From RUG100 sp034927505 (GTDB lineage Bacteria; Bacillota; Clostridia; Peptostreptococcales; Anaerovoracaceae), in contig JAYFPY010000003.1 in NCBI GenBank assembly GCA_034927505.1, positions 1-64,000 on the forward strand: a DNA stretch of 64,000 nucleotides, read 5' to 3'. Both the position numbers and the translations under genes were made by a program. Positions 1 through 7,440 of the stretch are shown here, piece by piece. Positions within the stretch are counted from its first letter, which is position 1. Each line of letters begins with the position of its first letter. The notes under the pieces are model-generated. The model was not told the DNA's origin. It saw only the letters and a list, made by a program, of their open reading frames with translations, and searched no databases.

Positions 1-1
1 G

Positions 2-133
2 GATACCGGCAGCTTCGACATCTGGGACGAATACACAGTTAGACTCGGCGATGTTGACGGCGACGGCTATGCAGACAGTGCTGACGGCAGGATCATATCT
101 CAGATGGATATGGGTCTGATCCCGTCCAACTAG
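2..133 (+). CDS. C-terminal end of a dockerin-like secreted protein (partial)
   Basis: The window opens inside a gene; frame 2 stays open for 43 codons to a TAG at 131-133. The visible tail contains a calcium-loop type segment (GDVDGDGYADSADGR) followed by an amphipathic helix, which matches one half of a type I dockerin repeat: Asp at alternating positions, Gly at position 6, then a helix. Dockerins bind cohesins on scaffold proteins or the cell surface. Only one repeat is visible, so a generic EF-hand-like loop is possible. The rest of the protein lies outside the window. Confidence 0.6.
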   Translation, partial: DTGSFDIWDEYTVRLGDVDGDGYADSADGRIISQMDMGLIPSN

Positions 134-288
134 TTGAAAGACTTACAGAAATATCAACACCAATGTATTTATCACAATGCAAAGGGGTCAAAATTAGAAA
201 ATTTATAGTTGTGTGTCTTGGAAGGTGTGTTAGAATGAAATCGTAATAGAGATAATATCTATCCCCAATACAAGATACCCCCTATATG

Positions 289-322
289 AAAGAGAAACTT
301 AGTTTTGACTGGTTTCTCTTTT
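289..322 (+). terminator. Intrinsic terminator
   Basis: A 10-bp stem (AAAGAGAAAC / GTTTCTCTTT) with a 13-nt loop runs into a short T-rich tail. It probably ends transcription from the dockerin-like gene. The 134-288 stretch before it is AT-rich and holds no convincing gene. Confidence 0.5.
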
Positions 323-398
323 ATCTTATTTGGCTTTTTTGATTATACTCGATGTAAAGTGTGCTATGATATAAAAAGAAGATGATCAGGAGGACGGA

Positions 399-1019
399 AT
401 GGGTTCGTATATACATTTTATAAGACATGGGATAACGGAAGGCAACCGGAAAAAATGGTATTATGGTGCGGCGGACCTTCATCTTTCTAAAGAGGGGATC
501 GAAGAAATAGAACAATTGAACAAACAGAATATTTATCCGGACGCGGATGATGCAGACTGCTATACGACCCCTCTGATCAGAGCAAAGGAGACGTTTGATT
601 TGATATATGGAAACCATCTGTACAAGATACTGCCCGGTTTTCAGGAAATGCGATATGGCGATTTTGAGATGAAGAGCAGGGAAGACCTTGCAGATGATCC
701 GGCTTATCAGGAATGGATGGCTGATGCAACTAGAACAACAAGGCCGCCGGGCGGTGAGAGCGTTGTGGAGTTCAGGGCGAGAGTAAGAGAACAGTATGAA
801 GAACTGGTGGGCATGCACAGACTCAAGGATCTATCTGTAAGACACAATAAAAAAGATGCCGTTTCTATAGTGGTGTGTCACGGCGGAGTGATCGGGTCGA
901 TAATGATGGATGTTTTCCCGGGCAGCAGAAAGAACTTTTGGAGGTGGATCCCAAAGCCCGGCAGAGGGTATACTCTCCGGATGGAGAAAGGTAAAGTCTT
1001 GGATCACGGGGAGATATGA
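399..1019 (+). CDS. Histidine phosphatase family protein (phosphoglycerate mutase-like)
   Basis: 206 aa. The N-terminus carries the family signature FIRHGITEGN (Arg9-His10-Gly11, His10 being the phospho-acceptor). A second catalytic His lies in VVCHGGVIGS near residue 160, and the acidic ERMRYGDFE-type segment in the middle reads QEMRYGDFEM. The length fits single-domain cytoplasmic phosphatases of this superfamily, such as CobC/GpmB-like enzymes. The substrate cannot be deduced, and no cobalamin genes are adjacent. AGGAGG at 388-393 fixes the ATG start. It converges on birA with only 5 bases between the stops. Confidence 0.85.
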   Translation: MGSYIHFIRHGITEGNRKKWYYGAADLHLSKEGIEEIEQLNKQNIYPDADDADCYTTPLIRAKETFDLIYGNHLYKILPGFQEMRYGDFEMKSREDLADDPAYQEWMADATRTTRPPGGESVVEFRARVREQYEELVGMHRLKDLSVRHNKKDAVSIVVCHGGVIGSIMMDVFPGSRKNFWRWIPKPGRGYTLRMEKGKVLDHGEI

Positions 1020-1024
1020 TAAAA

Positions 1025-1981
1025 CTATTTCAACCGGATCGTGATCTCGCCGGTGGAAAGGGTATCGAGAGAGCCATCGGCCAGTTCTACTATAAGGCCG
1101 CCGTCCTCGTCGATATCTTTGGCAACAGCGGATTCGGGTTCGCCGCCAATGGTATGGTAAACGTTGATCTCTTTGCCCAGGATCATTGAGCGAGCGCGGT
1201 AGTCTTCTATAAAAGAACGGTCTGCAAGATGATCTGCTGCATCCAGCAGGTTGTCGATCACTGCGGCTGCCAGTGTGTTTCTGGAAAAGCCGCCGCCCAG
1301 ACTGCCTGCATTTTCGCCGGCCGAATCCGGGAAATCTTCAGTGCTGCAGTTGATGCCTATGCCTGAAACGATGTGACTGATCTGACCGGTTTCAAAATCA
1401 GTGAGAGCTTCGGTAAGAGTACCGGAGATTTTTTTGTTTCCAAGATATATATCATTGACCCATTTGATACTGCTTTTTTTGCCGCTGACAAGATCGATAG
1501 CCTGAGAGACGGCTACGGCTGTTGCTGCAGTGACCAGTACGGCTTTGCTGATATCATGATCCGGCTGGAGTATGATACTCATATAAAGACCGGTATCTTT
1601 TGGCGAATAGAAACTACGTCCTCTTCGGCCTCTTCCGCCTGTCTGTTCGCCGGCGATGACGACTGTCCCGTGGGAAGCCCCGTCCATTGCCATGGCGGCG
1701 GCTGTCTTGTTGGTGGATTCCAGAGAATCGAAAATATGGACAGGGACGTCATGGCGCAGCAGCGGCCCTATGGCTTCGGCGGATAATATGTCACTGTCTG
1801 TCGAAAGCATGTATCCTTTGTTGGTTTTTGATACTATAGAATAACCGTCTTCTCTCAGCGAGGCAATGGCTTTCCATATGGCGGTCCTTGACACACCTGT
1901 ATCTTCGGCAAGCCGGCTTCCTGATACGGCTGTGCCCTTATTTTTCTCTAACGTCTGTAAAACGGTATGCTTTGTATCCAT
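1025..1981 (-). CDS. birA: Bifunctional biotin-[acetyl-CoA-carboxylase] ligase / biotin operon repressor BirA
   Basis: 318 aa. An N-terminal winged helix-turn-helix (about residues 5-58; LAEDTGVSRTAIWKAI) marks the repressor-type, long form of BirA. The ligase core has the biotinyl-AMP loop GRGRRGR at 116-122 and KWVNDIYL near 172-179, followed by the small C-terminal beta-barrel domain. It activates biotin to biotinyl-5'-AMP, biotinylates carrier proteins, and as the holo-repressor binds biotin operators. A matching operator sits on the bioY promoter in this window (13007-13041), so the target is visible. The ATG at 1981 lies at the expected transcription start of a TTGACA promoter and has no Shine-Dalgarno sequence, so the message may be leaderless. 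Confidence 0.95.
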   Translation of the reverse strand: MDTKHTVLQTLEKNKGTAVSGSRLAEDTGVSRTAIWKAIASLREDGYSIVSKTNKGYMLSTDSDILSAEAIGPLLRHDVPVHIFDSLESTNKTAAAMAMDGASHGTVVIAGEQTGGRGRRGRSFYSPKDTGLYMSIILQPDHDISKAVLVTAATAVAVSQAIDLVSGKKSSIKWVNDIYLGNKKISGTLTEALTDFETGQISHIVSGIGINCSTEDFPDSAGENAGSLGGGFSRNTLAAAVIDNLLDAADHLADRSFIEDYRARSMILGKEINVYHTIGGEPESAVAKDIDEDGGLIVELADGSLDTLSTGEITIRLK

Positions 1982-1987
1982 AGAATC

Positions 1988-2017
1988 AGTTTACTTGTCC
2001 GGGTTTGCCTGTGTCAA
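1988..2017 (-). promoter_or_regulatory. birA promoter, possibly leaderless
   Basis: On the minus strand, TTGACA (plus 2012-2017) and TAAACT (plus 1988-1993) are separated by 18 bp. The birA ATG begins 6 bases after the -10 box, leaving no room for a ribosome-binding site. Confidence 0.5.
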
Positions 2018-2125
2018 GGGGTAGTATGAAGATTATGTGAAAGTCCGGTTTCTTTTATTGACGATAGTCGGCTGTGACTGGTATTATGCGAAAAGTGCTT
2101 AAGAAAAGAAAACAAGGAGATTTAG

Positions 2126-2923
2126 ATGTTTAAGAAAAGCAGACCGATATTGGCAATGGCGCTGATAGCAATGATAATAATGACTCTGGCGCCGGCCACA
2201 GCAAGTGCGGCATCGGGCAAAAAAGGGTTTTCGAAGAAATCGGTCACTCAGGCAAATAAAATGATGAAAGTAGCAAAGAGCAGGCTGGGAAAGCCATATG
2301 TATCCGGTGCAACAGGGCCGAATTCATTTGACTGCAGCGGATTCGTATACTACTGCATGAAGAAATCGGGAATCAAATTCAAGAGAGGAACGGCGGCTTC
2401 GTACAAGAAAAAGGGATACAATGTCGGCAGAAATATAAAGAAAGCTCAGAAGGGCGATATAATCCTCTACAGCAGCGGCGGCGGAATAGGACACTGTGCA
2501 CTGTATATGGGCAAAAAGAAAGTGATACACGCCACTTGTTCAAAGGGGATCGCCATTACGCGATACAACGGTTTCGGGCAGAGCGTAGCTGCAATAATCA
2601 GGACATATACGCCGGGAGGCGAGGCTGTGATCAGTCAGACCACTGAAGACAGCGATGTAGACGGCATGAAGTACCGTGTAAAAGGAAAGAAAGTCAACAA
2701 GATCGTAAAGACAAACTCGGCCGGACGTATCAAGGTCAAGAATTTGAAAAGCGGTAAATATACCATAACGCCGGTAGACACGCCTGCAAAATACGAAGAA
2801 AACAGTTCGAAAAAAATCAGAGTGAAAAACGGGAAAGTAACGAATGTGAAATTTCACAATGAGCTGACTGAAACGACGCAGGACACTACTGATAACGGAC
2901 AGAGCGAACAGGGAGCGGCATAG
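2126..2923 (+). CDS. Secreted NlpC/P60 cell-wall hydrolase with C-terminal Ig-like domain
   Basis: 265 aa with a Sec signal peptide (positive start, hydrophobic core, TASA cleavage near residue 28). The NlpC/P60 domain spans roughly 42-160. Its Cys nucleophile is Cys70 in FDCSGFVYYC, and the His residues are His123 (GHCALYMG) and His135 (VIHATC). These enzymes cut peptide stems in peptidoglycan. Residues about 180-250 resemble a SpaA/Cna-B type beta-sandwich (YRVKGKKVNKIV... GRIKVKNLKSGKYTI), likely a structural stalk. The tail is Thr/Gln-rich. AAGGAGA precedes the ATG. It stands alone between divergent birA and a terminator. Confidence 0.85.
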   Translation: MFKKSRPILAMALIAMIIMTLAPATASAASGKKGFSKKSVTQANKMMKVAKSRLGKPYVSGATGPNSFDCSGFVYYCMKKSGIKFKRGTAASYKKKGYNVGRNIKKAQKGDIILYSSGGGIGHCALYMGKKKVIHATCSKGIAITRYNGFGQSVAAIIRTYTPGGEAVISQTTEDSDVDGMKYRVKGKKVNKIVKTNSAGRIKVKNLKSGKYTITPVDTPAKYEENSSKKIRVKNGKVTNVKFHNELTETTQDTTDNGQSEQGAA

Positions 2924-2951
2924 AACGGACAATGTTCATAACAGAGTAAAT

Positions 2952-2983
2952 AAAGAGCGAAGCTGAAAAGCCTCGCTCTTTTT
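2952..2983 (+). terminator. Intrinsic terminator after NlpC/P60 gene
   Basis: The AAAGAGCGA / TCGCTCTTT stem, extended by a GCT/AGC step, is followed by TTTTT. It lies 28 bp after the stop. A second inverted repeat (2992-3000 with 3021-3029, TACACTGTT/AACAGTGTA) just beyond could serve the converging hydrogenase operon, but it lacks a T-tract. Confidence 0.7.
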
Positions 2984-3038
2984 AAATTATGTACACTGTT
3001 ACAGCAGGGTACATTGCATCAACAGTGTAGATTGCTGT

Positions 3039-4742
3039 TTATTTGTAGTGGAGCAGATGATGCGCCTTTTCACCTTTCAGCAGATCAGCATAAAGGGCGT
3101 CTGTTACAGGGTTTTCCTGAGAAGCCTTTACATTTGAGAGCATATCGGCATTGTACATACCTTCTGATCTCTCGGTGGCTGCCCGATCCAGTGTATACGG
3201 CTGTCCGGCTCCTGCGATGCATCCGCCTTCACAGGCCATGACTTCCACAAAGTCGTATTTGACCTCGCCGGCTTTGATCTTCTTTATCAGATTTTCGGCA
3301 TTTCCCAGGCCGCTGACAATGGCTATGCGCAGCTCTCTGTCTTTGTACGGCATTATTACTTCTTTGACAGAATCCAGACCGCGGACGCCGGTAAAGGCGA
3401 TATCCTGGATATGGTTCCTTGCTTCGCTGCCGGCAGTATATCTGATCACTGCTTCGGTAACGCCGCCGGTAACTCCGAATATCATGCCTGCGCCGCTGGC
3501 TATCCCAAAGGGCATGTCGATGGCTTGAGGCATAAGATCTTCGAAGACTATGCCGGCACTTTTGATCATACTGATCAGTTCTGATGTTGTTATAGAATGA
3601 TCTATGGTCTGCTCGTCGCCGCTGTTCATTTCCGGTCTGTTGATTTCATATTTTTTGGCTGTACACGGCATCACGGCAACGACCTTGGTTTTCTTTGGTT
3701 TTCTGCCTGTAGATTTTGCCTTTGCACGTTCCTTGAGCACCGCGCCCATCATTTCCATAGGCGACTTGCAGCTGCTCACATCATCCATCAGATCGGCATG
3801 TCTGTTTTCTGCGTATTTGACCCACGCCGGGCAGCAGGAAGTAAACAGTGGCATATCATGCTCTGTATGGAGTCTGGATAAAAGCTCATTGGCCTCCTCA
3901 ATGACCGTAAGGTCGGCTCCGGTGGCGGTGTCATATACTTCATCAAAGCCCAGTCTGCGGAGAGCGGCAACTATTTTACCCATTACGTTGACGCCTTTTT
4001 CAAGGCCGAATTCATCTCCGAGAGCTACACGTACTGCGGGAGCGATCTGAGCGGCAACTATTACATTGTCGTCATGGAGATCATTCCACAGCTCAGAAGT
4101 ATTGTCTTTGACAGTCAGGGCTCCTGTCGGACAGATGGCTGTACACTGGCCGCAGTTGACGCATTTTGTTTCTCCGAGGGGCATGTTGAAAGCTGTTGTT
4201 ACATTCATTTCAGAGCCTCTGTAAGCAAAATCGATAGCGCCTACATTCTGTACTTCTGCACACATTCGGACACAGTCGCCGCAGAGTATACATTTGTTTG
4301 TATTTCGTACTACGGATGCCGAACTGTTGTCCGGCTCTTCAACATCCGAATACAGATCGAAACGCACATCTCGGATGCCGAATTTGATGGCCAGCTTTTG
4401 CAGCTGACATTTGCCGTCCTGGACACAGGTGGTGCAGTCTCTGCAGTGATCGGCCAGCATCAGTTCCAGGATCATCTTACGATAAGCCTGAAGACGCGGC
4501 GTGTTGGTCTTGATGACCATTCCTGATTTCGGCGGCGTAGAGCAGCTTGCTATTATGTTTCCATTTTTGTCTTCCACGACACACATACGGCATGCGCCAT
4601 ACACAGAGAGGGAAGAGTGGTAGCAGAGTGTAGGGAGATCTATCCCGGATTTTCTGACCACTGCCAGGATATTCTTTTCGCCTTCAATGGCAACAGGGCT
4701 ACCGTCTATTGTCATGAATCTTTTTTTGTTCATACTGTTCAT
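3039..4742 (-). CDS. hydA: NAD-linked [FeFe] hydrogenase catalytic subunit (HydA/HndD type)
   Basis: 567 aa. The iron-sulfur relay runs in order: a plant-type [2Fe-2S] (Cys40, 51, 54, 67), a His-ligated cluster (His99, Cys103, 106, 112), and two [4Fe-4S] sites (Cys151-161 and Cys194-204). The H-cluster motifs follow: TSCCPAW at 301-307, MPCTAKKYE at 358-366, and MACEGGCIAGAGQPY near 498. The third motif has Glu where most members have Pro, and GAG in place of GGG. Together with the two genes upstream it forms the trimeric group A3 enzyme that, in characterised relatives, couples H2 to NADH and ferredoxin by electron bifurcation. It is the last gene of the operon, 2 bp after hydB. Confidence 0.93.
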   Translation of the reverse strand: MNSMNKKRFMTIDGSPVAIEGEKNILAVVRKSGIDLPTLCYHSSLSVYGACRMCVVEDKNGNIIASCSTPPKSGMVIKTNTPRLQAYRKMILELMLADHCRDCTTCVQDGKCQLQKLAIKFGIRDVRFDLYSDVEEPDNSSASVVRNTNKCILCGDCVRMCAEVQNVGAIDFAYRGSEMNVTTAFNMPLGETKCVNCGQCTAICPTGALTVKDNTSELWNDLHDDNVIVAAQIAPAVRVALGDEFGLEKGVNVMGKIVAALRRLGFDEVYDTATGADLTVIEEANELLSRLHTEHDMPLFTSCCPAWVKYAENRHADLMDDVSSCKSPMEMMGAVLKERAKAKSTGRKPKKTKVVAVMPCTAKKYEINRPEMNSGDEQTIDHSITTSELISMIKSAGIVFEDLMPQAIDMPFGIASGAGMIFGVTGGVTEAVIRYTAGSEARNHIQDIAFTGVRGLDSVKEVIMPYKDRELRIAIVSGLGNAENLIKKIKAGEVKYDFVEVMACEGGCIAGAGQPYTLDRAATERSEGMYNADMLSNVKASQENPVTDALYADLLKGEKAHHLLHYK

Positions 4743-4744
4743 GG

Positions 4745-6619
4745 TCAGTCCTCCTTTACAGCGTCGAAGTTACATGAGGTTATGCATGCACCGCATTTGA
4801 TGCACTTTTCCTGATCGATTTCGAACGGCTCTTTGATTTTTCCGGTTATAGCCGATACAGGACAGGCTTTTGCACATTTGCTGCAGCCTTTGCACATGTC
4901 TTTGTCTATGTATATTTTGGCCAGAGCGGTACATGTCTTGGTCCTGCATTTTTTATCGACTATATGTTCTATGTATTCGTCTTTGAAATACTTCAGTGTG
5001 GATACGACCGGGTTCGGGGCTGTCTTGCCCAGACCGCAGAGAGCGGTGTTGGTTATGGTGTCGGACAGCTCTTCCAGTATATCCAAATCTTTCATTGTGC
5101 CTTTTCCTGCAACTATTTTTTCCAGGATCTCAAGCATACGCCTAGTCCCTTCACGGCACGGCACGCATTTTCCGCAGGATTCATTCTGAGTAAAATTCAT
5201 GAAAAATCTTGCGACTTCCACCATGCAGGTATCTTCATCCATTACTACAAGGCCTCCGGAGCCGATCATGGCGCCTGCTTTTTTCAGGCTGTCAAAATCC
5301 AGAGGAAGATCGAGATGCTCCTCTGTTAGACATCCGCCGGATGGGCCGCCTATCTGGACTGCCTTGAATTTCCTGCCGTTTCTGACTCCGCCGCCTACAT
5401 TGAAAATAATATCGCGGAGAGGGGTGCCCATAGGCACTTCGATGAGTCCGGTATTGCAGATGTTGCCGGTAAGGGCAAATGCTTTTGTTCCGGGACTTTT
5501 TTCAGGCCCCATGGATTTGTACCAGTCGGCGCCGTTCATCATGATCTTTGGAACATTTGCAAAAGTCTCCACATTGTTCAGCAGAGTCGGCTTGCCGTAC
5601 AGGCCGTGTTCTACAGTACGGGGAGGTTTTACTCTCGGCATTCCACGTCCGCCTTCTATAGAAGTGGTCAGTGCGCTGCCTTCGCCGCAGACGAAAGCGC
5701 CGGCGCCTTTTACGATGTTCATATTGAAGGAAAAATCGGTTCCAAGGATGTTCTCTCCAAGTATGCCTTCTTCTTTGGCTTCTCTGATCGCATTGTCCAG
5801 ACGGCTTACTGCCAGAGGATATTCTGCGCGGACGTAGATGAATCCTTCTTCGGCGCCGCTGGCTATCCCGGCTATCATCATGCCTTCTAGCATTTTATGA
5901 GGGTCGCCTTCCATTATGCTTCTGTCCATGAAAGCCCCCGGATCTCCTTCGTCGCCGTTGCATACGACGTACTTTACCGGCTCCTTCTGATTCCTCACCT
6001 GTGACCATTTACGGCCTACCGGGAATCCGGCGCCGCCGCGGCCGCGGAGCGATGAATCGGTGATCGTCTTTATGATGTCTTCTCCGCTGATGTCAAAGAG
6101 ACATTTTTCGAGAGCTTCGTAACCGCCGTAAGCTATATATTCATGGATAGATTCTGCATCTATCTGGCCGCAGTCTTCCAGCACTACACGAGTCTGATGT
6201 TTGTAGAAAGGGATCTCTTCCTGTACGGGATAGCTTTTTCCTTCATCAGAGTAGATCAGTCTTTCTATGACATCATCGCCTATTATCGATTTCTCAACTA
6301 TTTCTTCACAGTCGTCCGGGCTGACCTTCAGGTACAGCAGCTTTGCCGGTTCTATACGGAGGAGAGGTCCCATTTCACAGAATCCGTGACATCCGCTTTT
6401 TTTCAGACCGACGTGACTTCCTTCATCTTCTTTCTGGATCTTTACATCGCAGCGAAGGCCCTTTGCTTCGACTATTTCTTTCAGTTTGTCATATATCTCC
6501 ATGGATCCGCCGGCAACACATCCTGTGCCGCCGCAGACATAGATTTTTTTCTTCTGGTTTTCAAGAGCGTCGAAATATTCTTTTCTCATGCCCTTGAGCT
6601 GAGATCTGTTATTTATCAT
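4745..6619 (-). CDS. hydB: Hydrogenase flavin subunit (NuoF-like, HydB/HndC)
   Basis: 624 aa. The N-terminal 100 residues form a thioredoxin-like [2Fe-2S] domain (VCGGTGC ... SGCHGFCEMGP), so a separate HndB subunit is not needed. The NuoF core carries the FMN/NADH motif GRGGAGFPVGRKW, GAGAFVCGEGSAL, and the [4Fe-4S] site SCGKCVPCREG. Two C-terminal ferredoxin clusters follow (CKGCSKCAKACP and CIKCGACITSC). It oxidises or reduces NAD(H) in the trimeric cytoplasmic hydrogenase and is the expected site of flavin-based bifurcation. Its start overlaps the end of hydC by 11 bp, suggesting translational coupling. Confidence 0.93.
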   Translation of the reverse strand: MINNRSQLKGMRKEYFDALENQKKKIYVCGGTGCVAGGSMEIYDKLKEIVEAKGLRCDVKIQKEDEGSHVGLKKSGCHGFCEMGPLLRIEPAKLLYLKVSPDDCEEIVEKSIIGDDVIERLIYSDEGKSYPVQEEIPFYKHQTRVVLEDCGQIDAESIHEYIAYGGYEALEKCLFDISGEDIIKTITDSSLRGRGGAGFPVGRKWSQVRNQKEPVKYVVCNGDEGDPGAFMDRSIMEGDPHKMLEGMMIAGIASGAEEGFIYVRAEYPLAVSRLDNAIREAKEEGILGENILGTDFSFNMNIVKGAGAFVCGEGSALTTSIEGGRGMPRVKPPRTVEHGLYGKPTLLNNVETFANVPKIMMNGADWYKSMGPEKSPGTKAFALTGNICNTGLIEVPMGTPLRDIIFNVGGGVRNGRKFKAVQIGGPSGGCLTEEHLDLPLDFDSLKKAGAMIGSGGLVVMDEDTCMVEVARFFMNFTQNESCGKCVPCREGTRRMLEILEKIVAGKGTMKDLDILEELSDTITNTALCGLGKTAPNPVVSTLKYFKDEYIEHIVDKKCRTKTCTALAKIYIDKDMCKGCSKCAKACPVSAITGKIKEPFEIDQEKCIKCGACITSCNFDAVKED

Positions 6620-7094
6620 TGTCTGCTCCTTTCAGTTCTTTGACCAGCGCCAGCGCAGACTCGGGAGTCATTGCAGGATGTACTTTGTCATTGACAGTGA
6701 TTACAGGCGCCAGCCCGCATGCTCCCAGACATGATACAGTTTCAAGAGTGAATAGCATATCATCAGATGTAGGTCTGCTTTCGGACAGGCCCAGTTCTTT
6801 TCTAAGTGCATTGAGAATAGGGATGGATTTTCTTACGTGACAGGCAGTGCCGTCACAGATCTTGATTATATATTTACCTTTTGGCGTGAGAGAAAAATTC
6901 TCATAAAAAGTTGCTACGCCGAAGAGTTTTGCCATGCTTACATCCAGCTTTTCAGAAAGATAATCAAAAGTCTCTCTGGGCAGATAACGGAATTCTTCCT
7001 GCACGTCCTGCAGAACGGCAATAACCGATGGGTTGTCGCCGCGGTGATCGTCTAAAATACGGTCGATTGCGGCAAACATCTCAGTGTTTGTCAT
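6609..7094 (-). CDS. hydC: Hydrogenase [2Fe-2S] subunit (NuoE-like, HydC/HndA)
   Basis: 161 aa, the normal length for NuoE proteins. The [2Fe-2S] ligands are in CDGTACHVR and CLGACGLAPV. It passes electrons between the flavin subunit and the hydrogenase relay. This is the first gene of the minus-strand operon hydC-hydB-hydA, with AGGAGGATCCT directly before its ATG. Confidence 0.93.
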   Translation of the reverse strand: MTNTEMFAAIDRILDDHRGDNPSVIAVLQDVQEEFRYLPRETFDYLSEKLDVSMAKLFGVATFYENFSLTPKGKYIIKICDGTACHVRKSIPILNALRKELGLSESRPTSDDMLFTLETVSCLGACGLAPVITVNDKVHPAMTPESALALVKELKGADNDK

Positions 7095-7128
7095 AGGATC
7101 CTCCTTATATTGATAATGTTTTAACCTA

Positions 7129-7156
7129 TTTTCTTTTGCAAAAGCGCAAAAGAAAA
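7129..7156. promoter_or_regulatory. Inverted repeat upstream of the hydrogenase operon
   Basis: An 11-bp perfect inverted repeat (TTTTCTTTTGC / GCAAAAGAAAA, 6-nt loop) sits 35 bp upstream of the hydC start. It could be a protein operator or an RNA hairpin in the 5' leader. It does not match the Rex consensus TTGTGAA..TTCACAA. The remaining sequence to 7400 is AT-rich and shows no gene. Confidence 0.4.
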
Positions 7157-7400
7157 TTGACGTATCTATATGATATCAGTTAACGAATCACGTGAATATA
7201 GAGAAAAAGCAACTAATTTGCCATGTTTTAAGAGTAATATGGGCATGAATAATATGAATATGCGGGCAAAATCAATAAAAAATAGGCAAAAATCAACGAA
7301 ATTGTCGATAGAATTTGATTTAGTCAATGAAAGTGATTGATAATTAATTAACGAATATCGTCTTTGAGGTACAATCTTGCGGTTGGGATATATCCGAATC

Positions 7401-7430
7401 AAAAAAACTGCCGCAGGATAGCGGCAGTTT
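7401..7430 (-). terminator. Intrinsic terminator of the ABC exporter operon
   Basis: Read on the minus strand, AAACTGCCGC and its complement form a 10-bp stem with a 6-nt loop, followed by a run of seven T. It lies directly after the stop of the gene ending at 7441. Confidence 0.85.
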
Positions 7431-7440
7431 CAAGAGTGGA

